NCBI RefSeq assembly: GCF_041296385.1
Contig: NC_091015.1
Coordinates: 91,372,004 to 91,436,003, forward strand
Reading direction: 5' to 3'
DNA from: Aphelocoma coerulescens
Lineage: Eukaryota; Chordata; Aves; Passeriformes; Corvidae
DNA: 64,000 nt
Both the position numbers and the translations under genes were made by a program. The notes below the pieces were generated by a model that saw nothing but the letters and a program-made list of their open reading frames with translations, was not told the DNA's origin and did no database searches. This document shows positions 12,704 to 23,922 of this stretch, one piece after another (position 1 is the first letter of the stretch; each line of letters starts with the position of its first letter).

Positions 12704-15700
12704 GAATGGAGGGGGTGTGTTTGAAACAAAAAACAAACCCAAGATTTTTCTCATCCCTCTTACTCTTTCACACAGACGTATTTTTCGACATTTTTGCACA
12801 GTCCTGTTGATGGTTTCCACATCTTTCCCTCTCTCCTTTTGACAAAGAATTAGAAGCAAATGCACTCTTGAGTCCCACAGTAAACAGACAGAAAAACAAA
12901 ATAAGCCAAATGGAGGATGAATAACTTCTTTACCATACAATATATTTTAATATCTTTTTGGTGCTTTTCATGACCATGGAAAAAGTAGATGTGAAACACC
13001 AGTTTGAATACTGCATAGGACTTCCTCAATAGAAAGCTTTCTGAACAGAAAGCTATAACTCTTATGGTAGACTTGGAGATTTTTATACTCATTCACATTA
13101 AAGAAACAATCCTGCACCAGGATTTAAAATGAAAACTTAAGTGGAGCAATTACTGTTTTCTCAGCCCCAAAAGAGCAAATAAGCTTACTTTGTGAAGTCT
13201 GAAATTTAAATACCTTGTCAGATGGGTGAAACATGCTTTGAATTGTTCCAAAGTGTTCTTATTACAGGTATTTAAACTGAAGTCTAGGAAAAAACCCTCA
13301 ATCTAAATAATAGAGTTCTCAGAATGGTAAGGGAGATGTAGTATACTGAAAGTATTATGCTGGTAGTTAAAACAGGCCTTGGAAATGTAGATCTAATCAG
13401 GTGAATCTTTATTTGAAGAAAGGATAATCTTAATTTATCTGCCTTTTTGTGCATCTAATACTAGCAGATATTTCTCATAACTGAAAACTAAGAAAGAATT
13501 CCTCTATCAAGAAAGAACAATAGAAAAATTTGAAGAATTCTGACAGTATAATCATAGAAATCTACCAGCAAAGCCTTTGCTTTTTAAATCAATTTTTTGG
13601 AGACTAATTTTAAGAAGTGACATTGCATTTCTTCTGGAAGAAGTCTTCTCCATATTTCAGAGTCCAAATAAAGACAGAGAAACAATATAGAGAAAATGCA
13701 GTAAAGAAGATGGCTGAAACAATATAATTATTCTATATTGTTATAGAGGTTCACATATGAGTATTTTATTTTTACTCCAAATCTTAAGAATCTCCTAATA
13801 CTGTACTACTTAGCAATGTACTGTATAAAAACCAGGAAAATATAACAGCATCTAGCTGTGAATATTTTTTTATTGAATAGTGAAATCTACAGATCTCACC
13901 TGCATGGAAGGAATATCAGATGACCCAGAAGAAAGAGAACCAGAAGTTCAAACTCTCATGGTTTCCTGTCAAATGACACTTACTATTTTCTGTTGCAGCA
14001 AGTAACAGCTCTTCTCTGCCTCAGGGTTAATATAATCCGTTATTTTGTAAAAGTTGATTTTATTTTGCAAAAGTAGTACTTGGGGGGACCCTACATGAAG
14101 AAAAGATGCCCATGATGCCAAAGGCTGACTGATCTTGTTTTTACCTTAAGGTGGAAACAGGCCCAGATATCCAGTAGGATGAGAGCTAAGGGGTTCATAT
14201 TCAAAACACATTTTTTAAATGTTATGTGGTATGGATACTTTTTTCACAATAGCTATTCACTGTAACATGGACTGTCAAGATAATACCCTTGAAAAAGAAA
14301 TGATACTGCAATATGAAGTACAGCCTTAGACAGTTGGTACTGGAGAATTTCAACAGTTTTAGAGAAACAGAGGAGAATGTTTTTAAATTTAAATGCTGCT
14401 ACAGAGAAAACTGTCGTTTCCAGAAAACTTTCATATTTTATTGGAATTTCTGCCAGTGACGACCACACTGCCATGCCCTGATAAGATTCTATTGAATTTG
14501 GTGAGAATATATAATCTTGCTTTTCTTCTGGAGCCTTCAAAATGGTATGAAATTTTTTAGACGTTGTTTTCTTTTCTTCACTTCTGTTCCCTATCAGCAA
14601 AATTCATACTCTTCAACACCAGCCACCCCAAAAAGGCAAGTATGCTGATGGTGGGCAAGAAGTTGGGAGGAAATGTAGCCACGATAGTTGACCCAAACTG
14701 ACCAAAGCATTAGCCCATACCATATGAGATCATGTTCAGCAATAAAAGCTATGGGAAAGGAAGAAGAGGGGAAATCCTTATTAAGGTGTTTGTCTTCCAA
14801 AACAAATACTACTCATAGTGATGCTCTACTTTCCAGAAAGTGGCTGGACATTGTGTGCTGATGGGAAGGAGAGAATGAATTGTATCTCCTGATCTGTTGT
14901 AGGAGGTGGAGTAGGATAAGTACATAGCTAAGTTGTAAATGCAGTGTACTGCATAAGAGCCTTGCATTCTGAAGATTTCCAAGAGTTTTTTGGAAAACAT
15001 TCAGCATATCATGAGGCAAAGGTACCTGCCAGCTCCACCAACAGAAACTGTTTAGACATATCGGCCTGAGACTTCACACAAGCCATCTAGGTTCTCATAA
15101 TTTTGAAGACAGCACAGTACATTAAAAAGCACGGTGGCATTTACTCTGGACTTCCACCAGGCCATGAAGAAAACAAAGAAAAAAGTCAATTAATTTGTAA
15201 CTTTAATTTGTCCAGGTGCATAGAAAATTTGTAGATGCCGTACCTAACAATCTATCTTGGATTGCAGTTTTGCAAAGATCTGAAGTCTGAGACCATATTT
15301 TACAAAAGCTTGTGATACATCCCTTTCCTGTCTCAAATATTGTCATGACACGAAAAGAGATCTGTCCCTTTGACTTTGAAAATGAAACCTATATTGAGAA
15401 CTAATATTCCTATTACACTTGACTGAAATTCTGTCACTCAGTGGCATTGGAATAGAATTAAGACTTGTAGCTTGTATGTTTGCCTAACTTCATTCAGAGG
15501 CATGATTCAGTTTCCCTTAAATTGGAAATAAGAATAAATTAAACAAAATTACATACATTCTGGTCCTAAATTACTGTTTCTATTTAAGAGTTTGTCGTTG
15601 TTTAAGTCATCTAGAAGTTAATTTTTTCAACATCTTTACCTAGCTAAGACTTAAATAATTGTTTTTGGCAAGCATGTCATCACATGATAAAACTCATATT

Positions 15701-16492
15701 GTGATTAGGATGGATGTAAGCATTTATCTTCTGCTGACAGCTTCAGACAAAAGGAAGATAAGTGACGCTACTGTAATTGTAAAATGACCTTTCTGCTATA
15801 AGGATATTGACATCCATCCTCTCACTTCTATACAGTATGTTTTTCATCATGAAAACTAGGGTTTTGCTAGCCCATTGTTGGCTTTTATGCTCAGAGTGCT
15901 TTCTCTTGAAATGTTTGTAGATTTCTCTGGTTTCCTCAAGACAACATTTACTATGTACCTGACAAAATGTCAGCAAATAGTAGTACATGTTTTCTTAAAA
16001 GGACTCTTGCTTTTTTCATGTTGATATCAAACCATAATTTTGTTGAACAGAAAAATAAAAAGCTCTTTCTTTTTCAGTTTTAAGAAACATTTTTTTCATG
16101 TATATCCCTTTGGGATCCACCTGGTTAGAATGCAGAAGAGTAGACCAACTGCAAAGATTCGTGTGTCAAATAAGAAGGCATAAAATTAACTTTTGAATAC
16201 AAGAAAATGAAGCTTTACTTGCAACTTAGTTTTCACAAGATGCTTAAAAATTCAGGAAGATATAGGGTGGAAATATTATTTAGTGATTTTTAAAATAAAG
16301 ATAATATTACTGCAAGTAAGATAACAGGGAACTGTGGTTCATTTTGACAGTGACAAAGTGACAAAAAGGGCTAGAGGGTAAGGAGTAGACTTGAATTTGA
16401 TTTGGCAACCAGTTAGGTAAGTAAGAAAGCACTATTACATTTTAATTGTTCAAGTACACATGAATAAATTGGAATTTCTGCCTGCTACTCAC

Positions 16493-16571
16493 ACTCAGGA
16501 TTGGATCTCTGGCAAGGCGCTGGCACTGGACATAGTTATGGCATAACCTTCCATCTTCTTGGTCAATACCA
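16493..16571 (-). CDS. Candidate coding exon, gene not recognised
   Basis: An acceptor (ACATATATTCAG) and a canonical GTGAGT donor bound 79 nt on the minus strand. The chosen frame enters in phase 2 and leaves in phase 0, with 26 codons including GIDQEDGRLCHNYVQCQRLA. The peptide has a balanced, non-AT-driven composition, the most protein-like of the series. Its entry phase fits the candidate at 18366-18406 and its exit phase fits the one at 9942-10041. The polypyrimidine tract is only moderate. No homologue was recognised. Confidence 0.25.
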
Positions 16572-18365
16572 CTGAATATATGTGAGGATTACCCTGATTT
16601 ATAGGAGCTGTACAATATCCGAAATTTCCCATCCTTTTTCTCTCTGGGAAAGGAGGAATTTTGACTTAATGGTTTGACTTAAGTCATAAAGTAGATGTTA
16701 AAGAGCTCCTCTTTGACAATGCCACCCTGTGGTAGTTAAGCTGATTCACTGCTCCCCAGAAACAGAGCTCAGCTAATAATTCATAGGGCTTCTCCCCCAG
16801 CTTTCACAATGAGTGACTAGTCCGCTGTTTCCCAGTATATTATTTGTGTGTTTGAAAACTATCTTTTAAGTCACTGCTATTTGGATTGTTCATGTAGGTT
16901 TTCACGATCATGACTTGTGAATAAACAGACATTCCATGCATGAGAATAAATGTTACAGTCAATAGGGTGATGATTTGTCCATAAATTTTGCCTTAGTTGT
17001 ATTATTAGAGCACCACTACTTGAACCTTATAATTCTAATTCACCAATGTATATTTATCATTTCACGTTAGGCCATTTCAATCCCTTGTAGAGAGATTCCT
17101 TCTTATTCTCTTGTGAGTGAAGTGAATATAACAGCAAAGGTTTTCAAAGGTGCAGGTACCTCACTCAAAATCCAGTGAACTTCAGATGAGGAACTTAGGG
17201 GTAAGGCAAGCTCTTCTACATTTGTACTCTGACTTTTATCTTTAGATACTGCCCATTTGATGGGATTCATGCTGTAATCTAATTTTAAAGAATAGTTTTA
17301 AGAAAGGACGCCAAAATGTATCTTCAGGAAAATTATCCTGAAGTTATTCCAACAGTTTCTGGCCTTCCAAGTCAGCTACAGATATGGAAATACAATTGCC
17401 TCTTTAGAACAACATATTATATAAAATGGCTTACATTCTGCAGTTTATGATGAAGAAAACATCCTACATGCAGTAACAGCACTCACAGTAAAATTAAATG
17501 AAAAAAACCTCTTTCCTTATTTCTTCATAAGATATCCTTATTAAGGTCTGATATGTCATAGAACAATGGGTGTTTACAACAATCTCCCTTTTATAAATCC
17601 CACCAATGGGACATTTATTTCCTTAATAATTGGTAATAATTGATCAATTCTTTGAATCAAATGTGTACTCTTTATTTTTATAGATGTACTTAAAAATTAT
17701 TTATTTCTTCAATAACTTTATTACTCTTCATATACTTTCATATACTTTCAGTATGCTTGGTGTGTTCTTAAAAAAAATCGGTAATATTTGATAGTAGGCT
17801 ATTAAAGAGGTAAAGAGGGGAAAGTTACTGTTTTTATTAATATGATAATATTGTGTGCCAACAATGATGGGCTTAAGGTTTGAGAAGGACCCTGTGCCAA
17901 TACAGACTCTACCCAAAAGCATCATTCTGTTCCTGTAGAAGAAACCTCTCAGAACGACTGTAAGACCCCAGATTGTGTGAATCATACATTGCCAGCTGCT
18001 GTTACTTAATTTGCCTTAAGAAGGAGCTGTCTTCTGTCAATGAGAGTGCTTGCCAGAGAAAGAAAGGAGCAGATATAAAGAAAATTTAATTCTTTTACTT
18101 TCATGTCCCTAAAGGGCTCTCTGTAATTGGAATTCTGACTGAATATCTCTAACTGTGGAGAGTCACATAGGTGTTTACAGATCACTTTTATGGTGATGTT
18201 CAGGTTTTGATCCATATTACGCATTTTTTTTTATTATTTGAATCATTTACACAGACTTCGTTTGCTGATATTGGAGGCAAGCAGACAAACAATATAGCTA
18301 GATATAAAATCTTTATGAACAGCACAGGTCATACAGAGAAAATGTCATTAAATAACATTCCTTAC

Positions 18366-18406
18366 CTGGAAATATTGATGATCAGTCCATTTTTTTTCTT
18401 TGAAAT
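18366..18406 (-). CDS. Candidate short coding exon, gene not recognised
   Basis: Splice borders are strong on the minus strand: a pyrimidine-rich acceptor (TTTTCCTTTTCTAG) and a CAG|GTAAGG donor. The 41 nt enter in phase 0 and leave in phase 2, giving ISKKKNGLIINIS plus a split serine codon with the next candidate. The GLIINIS stretch recalls the strand before the catalytic serine in short-chain dehydrogenases, but nothing else in the series supports that family, so I take the likeness as coincidence. Confidence 0.2.
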
Positions 18407-20290
18407 CTAGAAAAGGAAAACCAAAAGGATTAATTTGACCTTGCACTGTCAATATGCACCTCTAACTATTGCCTGTAGTTAAAAGTGAAGTAGTTTATGC
18501 ATAATATTATAAAACAATATGGCACATGCTGTGATGTTTATGTTTGCTACTTGCATTTGTTCTAAGAGCTTGCCATTACTTAGGATAATTTCTCTATTCT
18601 TATGGCCTTTAAAAGTGAGTGAGGAATGAAAAGAGAAGTATATAAGTTGCATTAAAGTCTTATCCAAGTTCTTTTTGATCTATATTTTTGAGCTGTCAGT
18701 GCCAAAAGCTGTTATAATGTATAACGGGAATCTTAAATTATCCATGCAGAAAACATAACAAAATTTGAGTCTAAAGGTGAACTTCAGAGTAGTTGCTTAT
18801 TCTAGAGAGCAGTTTCTATAAAATGCTTCTTTTCCCCTGATGCCAGTAATTTTTACAATAAAAGTGAAAGGATAACAAACTTGTCTTTAAAGGTGACAAT
18901 GCAGTGATTGAAATGAGTGATGTTCCTGCACATATAAAGCAGATAGAGCCTTTCCTCTGTTTTTAATGGTACACAAATCAATCAGTCCTGCAGAGCCAGA
19001 TACAAAATTCTTTTTTTTCGTTATTAGATGTGTTATACATAAACAGAATCCTGTAAAAATAAAAGACATTTGACTGAATAACACTTTAGCACAGCCACAA
19101 CTCCTGTCTCACCAGTTCTATTTAAATGATGAAATTAAAATTTGCTATTAAAATTAAAATTTGTTATTCCTTGCTATTAAAAAGTACTCCTTCAAGAATG
19201 TAAAAATGAAAACAATACATTAACTTTTAAATTACTCTCCAGAGATTCCAATTTACAATTCTGGGAGGAGTTCAACAAAACACTTCTAAAGATTTATTTT
19301 TTTCTTTTTAAGGAATCATATTTGGTGATATCCATGCATTTTACAAGATCTCTATGGATTTTTCTGATGCAGTAAAATATCTGCTAATAGCATTCTACAT
19401 TAATAAATTGAATCTATAAGGAAATAGTCTAGATTTTTCCCTCTCAGCAGTCATCTTTGCAAAATGATATTGTTAAAATGGAAACTGCTTTATTGATGAA
19501 ATTTCTTCTGGTGCATTTTTTTAAAAAATTTCATTAAAATAAAAATTCATATGATTTTTAGTCCCAGCAACAGAATGAGATTTTATGGTCCATTCACCAC
19601 AAGAACTGTTTCCCTGAAGGTTTTAATTCCAAGAACAGTCATTCAGTTTTGATGGTCAAGTTGATAAGAAAAAGAGGGAAAGAATTTCACTGATCTATCA
19701 GTATAGGTAGGAAACCTGTCATTTAAAAAATAAATTTTAGAAATATAACCAGATAACTATGTCCCACAAAGGACATATAAGCCATACCCACTGAGGCTTA
19801 TTAGAGAAATATCTGCTGGAACTAAAAGCATCTATATTCAGAATTATAAAGACATTTTAGTACAGACAGAAGAAAAAGGAGAAAATTTCAGGGATGGAAT
19901 CTGAAAAGTAAATCCTTTTGGGACAGAAAAAATAGAGGTTAGCTCAAACCAATTTTCAGATGGAAGCAGCTCTTGAATTTTTCACATATATTGCTCTGGA
20001 GTTTCATCCTCTTTTTTCAGATGCAAATGACAAGGTAACAATCATTTGGACTTTTATACTTGTGAACTATGGTGAAGCAACAGATTCTTCTGCTTATCTT
20101 GCATGACTTTTATTACAGCCTGATTGCACTGACCGTGCAAAGCATTGCTCAGAATCCTGAAGCAAGTATTAAACACTTGTCTAGAGTTTTCTCCTCATTT
20201 TCCACTTTTTTTTGGCTTATCAGTCCACTTCATGTTCTTGACTTTCCAGTGATAACTGTCCAGAGCCCGACAAGCAGTCTCAGTGGGTTA

Positions 20291-20351
20291 AAGATGCAGG
20301 AGTTAATGCTGTACAGATTTATAGTTTGCACAGCATTATCTCCTGCATCTT
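20291..20351 (+). other. Near-perfect 61-nt hairpin (candidate microRNA precursor or palindrome)
   Basis: A 22-nt left arm (20291-20312) and a 22-nt right arm (20330-20351) are inverted repeats matching at 21 of 22 positions, the exception being a T opposite T near the arm centre. They flank a 17-nt loop. Stem and loop length fit a short pre-miRNA on the plus strand. No matching known microRNA came to mind. Alternatives are a palindromic insertion or an unrelated inverted repeat. Confidence 0.5.
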
Positions 20352-22654
20352 TAGTGAATAGTCCATATTTACTATATATTCTCATAGTCCCTGGTGCAAA
20401 ACGGATATTTTCTTCCAGTGCATACACTTTCTTAAGTGTTAGATCTAGTCAGATTATCTCCTTTCCTTTCCTTCTAGCTGATAAAATGTACCAGTGATAC
20501 TAAAATAATACTCACATTTCTGCTTCAGCTTTCTTTTTTCAGTGACTTGTTCTCTTAGAGACTTTACATCTTTTCAACATGGATTAGCTATAAGAGAACA
20601 AAAGGTCAAAGAGAAGAAAAAAAATTCACAAGAAAGAAAGGTAGGAAAACTAGCGTTAAGAGGTTGTGGAGCCCCTGTCTTTGTAAAGATGTGTTCCCCT
20701 TATACTTAACAGGGCAATTTCTTTCCTAAATGCTTGTTTCATTTTACTTTTTTGTCTTTATCCTGACCCAAACTTTCATTTCTATTTTCCAAAAAGTCCA
20801 TTACTTAACCTTCTAATTTCTCCATTAATCTTTTGGCTCCAGCAACATCCAGTACTACCAGGAATTTAAACCTTTTCTTGTGTTGGCTTTGATTCCTAGT
20901 TCTGTTGACAGGTCTAAAATATAGCCTCTTGCAGTCTATATAAAGATGAGAAGTGTAATGATGTCTGAACAGCAATGTGATCTGGAGTTTGAGCTTTGTG
21001 AATTCAGATTTTAACACAACACTTCTCTTTTTCCCATGTAAAGACAAATGAGCAGAGCGGCCGTTATGCAAGACTGGGCATCTTCAGCTCAAGAATATAT
21101 CTGATATATCTGCTCCTAAATCAAAAGTCATGCATATGCACATGAGGGGTGAGAGCATAATCTCAGTTTGACTTTATACAAAATGCAAAGGAGAAACACA
21201 GTAGCAAGGTTCCTTAAGAAATAATGGTAGGCTTGTTTCTAAGAATTTTTAAGAAAGGGCAGAGTGCTGTGAGGCTGCAATTCTGCCTTTGTTTCTTTGT
21301 GCCTGTCCAGTTATTTCAAAACAGATATAAGATTACGCAATCTAAGCACCGTCTGAGCAAACCGGGTTAAATATCCAGGAAGATTTAAGAGGTCAGATTG
21401 ACACTTGCAGCTGATTTGTGCTCACTAAAAAAAAAGCCAAAAAGCAAACAAACAGACAACCCCATAAGAAAGCCCTAAAAACCCAAACTCAACACTGAGT
21501 ACTGCACTCTTAAGTGTATACAGGATCTAGGTTTGGAAAATCTGGTACCCTTGAAATGTGGATGCTAGTACTAGGGCATAATGCTTGGTGCATGTAGCAA
21601 GTAATTACCAACTTCTGTACCAGTGAGTTCAAGCACACACAGAAATGTTTTTGGACATAAATTTGGCCTGTGCTAACTACTGGCTTACCAAGGAGACCCC
21701 GAGCACATTTTGACAATTAAAATGTTATCACAGGATAAAATCACAAAATCCTTCATGCTGGAAGGTGTCACAGAGACAGATTATTCATTTTGCATAGTTT
21801 AAACCAAGAACAGGTCTAAAATGGTTTATTAGGTTGCTAATGGCACATAATTAACCAGCAATCAATGAGCTACACATGCAGGTTGAATATTGCTCATACC
21901 GCAGATAAAGCTAAAATGTTAATAAATCCATACAAAATTTGAAATATGTGTCTATAATTAATCCTAAGCAATTCTAATCACACATGTACACACAGTGGCA
22001 CAAACACACCCTGCCCTCTAACAGCACTTGTGCACTACAAATACCCCCTGCCCTGTCTGGGACTACAGACTTCCCTACTTGTATTCTCATCCTTCAAGAG
22101 TTGTGGGTGCTTGCACCTCATGGGACCACTTAATGCTCCCTGTATCTCCCGACCTGACACTCCTGGTCTCTCAGGCATCCTGCGAGGTGTGGATTTCTGC
22201 TTGCAGTAATCCATGCTGTTATCCCTGATCAGAGAGAATCAGCTTATGGCATCTGACCAGACTGCTCTGTCTGGCCACGGAAGAAGTGTGATGTCAGTGC
22301 AGTGACTTCTAGCAGTGTCAAAAACAGGTTTTTACTATGACTGTGTCTACTCCAAGGTCTCTACTCACATGTTACAACTTGTCATGTTCCTTTCATACTT
22401 TTTCTTATATTGACTCCTGCTTCATTTTAAAATGTCCCTGTGTAATTCCTTGGTTATTCATTTCCAGATGATGTCTGTCTTTCCCTTTTACATGCTCATT
22501 TGGGAACTAATAGTTGTCTTTCAATTTAGTGCAATTTTTTGTGGGCAAATGTTCTCTAGTTTGGCATACTCAGCCCAACACATGCATTAAATAGTTTCAT
22601 GTTCTTAGCCACAACAGATGCTGTTATCCACGCCATTTTCCAAGGGTAGACTAT
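20352..22654. other. Unique sequence with a GC-richer patch, no gene recognised
   Basis: Sequence is AT-rich to about 21.98 kb. A GC-richer patch at about 21985-22310 follows, rich in CCCTG and CTCCC words, with no recognised repeat or coding frame beyond 66 codons. A short CR1-like scrap lies at 21728-21775. Confidence 0.5.
21728..21775 (-). mobile_element. Possible relic of a CR1 tail
   Basis: The words tcacaggataaaatcacaaa and gctggaaggtgtcacagag resemble the reverse complement of the end of a CR1 element (tcacagaatcacagaat... ggttggaagggacctcagag). The similarity covers under 50 bases, so this is tentative. Confidence 0.35.
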
Positions 22655-22867
22655 GAAAATACCCTATGAAAGAGGTCTTGTGAAGTCATCTAGTCCAACC
22701 TCATGATCAAAACAGGTTCAACATACAACTCTGATCAGACTGCTTAGGCTTTTTGTCCAGTTGGGTTTTGGAAGCCTCCAGAGCTGGAGATTGTAAAATC
22801 TTTTGGGACAACTGGCTCCAGTTCTTAATTATACTGAGCATATTTTTTGCTTATATCTAATTGGAAG
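22655..22867 (-). mobile_element. CR1 LINE 3' end fragment, reverse orientation
   Basis: The plus strand carries the reverse complement of CR1 3' sequence: gaagtcatctagtccaacc, then a gatcagactgcttaggc segment, tttgtccagttgggttttgg, a ctccagagctggagattg segment, and a tattttttgcttatatctaa segment. The octamer tail has decayed. It lies about 470 bp before another CR1 in the opposite orientation. Confidence 0.8.
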
Positions 22868-23335
22868 AGGGACAGTGGGGGCAGGCTGTTTCTTAAAAAG
22901 AGGAGGGTGATAATGGCAGAACATGGCAGGCATGTTGTACTAGACAACTGTATTTCCAAACAGTCACTCAAACCGGCAGAATATGTCATGTGTCAGCTAG
23001 CTTTCAATCTGATCAAGGCTGATTTGTTTTATGAAACAGGAAGTTATAATCTCATAGAAAAGACTGTTCCATGCTGGTGACATCAGTGACGGAGGCTGTT
23101 TCTGAATAGACTTAATTTACTATTGCAAATATGGTCCACGTGCCTTCTCTTTCCTACTTCTCCTTGCTGTAACCACATTGTGCAGTAGCTCAAGATACTT
23201 CCTCAAACATTTTCTTAAATTGTTTGTCATTGGAGACAGACTAAATTCTGACCTACATGTATGGCAAACCTTTGGAATCCAGTGGAAAATTACACTGAAA
23301 TATAAAATTATAAACTTTTCTGAAAATTAGTACGA

Positions 23336-23922
23336 TATATTCCAACTATATCCTGGGCTGCATCACAGGAAATGTGGCCAGCAGGTTGAGGGACATGGTT
23401 CTGCACTTCCATTCCACTTTCATGAGATCCCACCTGGAGTGCTGCATCCATCTCTGGACCACCCAACATAAGAAAGATGTGGACCTGCTGGAGCAAGTCC
23501 AGAGGAGGCCACCAACATGATCAGAGGCCTGAAGTACCTCTTCCATGAAGACAGGATGAGGGAATTGGGGTTGTTCCTCCTGGAGAAGAGTAACTCCAGG
23601 GAGACCTAAAAGGGAGCTTGAGAGGGACTTTTTATAAGGATATGTAGTGACAGGACAAGAGGGAATTGTTTTAAACTGAAAGAGAGTAGGTTTAGATTAG
23701 ATAATAGGAAGAAATTCTTTACTGTGAAAGTCCTGAGACACTGGAACAGGTTGCCCAGAGAAGCTGTGGATGCCTCATCCCTGAAAGTGTTCAAGGCACG
23801 GTTGGATGGGGCTTTGAGCAACCTGGTCTAGTGGAAGGTCTCCCTGCCCATGGCAGAGGGGCTGGAACTGGATGATCTTTACAATCCTTTCCAACTCAAA
23901 TGACTCCATGATTCTGTGATAA
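23336..23922 (+). mobile_element. CR1 LINE 3' portion (ORF2 end plus 3' UTR)
   Basis: This holds the C-terminal reverse-transcriptase region of CR1 ORF2 followed by its 3' UTR and tail. Recognisable words in order: gctgcatcacaggaaatgtgg, gatcccacctggagtgctgc, tggagcaagtccagaggagg, gaattggggttgttcctcctg, aactggaacaggttgcccag, ggatggggctttgagcaacctg, ggaactggatgatcttta, and a terminal gattctgtgat. Frameshifts and stops break the coding part. It is a 5'-truncated, inactive copy. Confidence 0.92.

Larger units (their letters stand above)
9291..20290. other. Long unique AT-rich stretch, no gene recognised
   Basis: About 11 kb without an interspersed repeat that I can recognise. It contains minus-strand exon-like segments near 10.0, 16.5 and 18.4 kb (listed separately), a plus-strand exon-like segment at 12435-12545, and a G-quadruplex motif at 12682-12703. 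Otherwise it is frame-broken AT-rich sequence. The rarity of repeats over this length is itself mild evidence of an old, stable intron or regulatory landscape (inference). Confidence 0.5.

Noticed and set aside
18366..18406. Resemblance of GLIINISSG to the short-chain dehydrogenase strand before the active site
   Set aside because: Neighbouring candidate peptides lack the following YxxxK region or any other dehydrogenase motif, so no function is assigned.
20069..20497. 142-codon plus-strand open frame over the hairpin
   Set aside because: Hydrophobic and serine-rich peptide of low complexity with no motif. The hairpin explains the region better.
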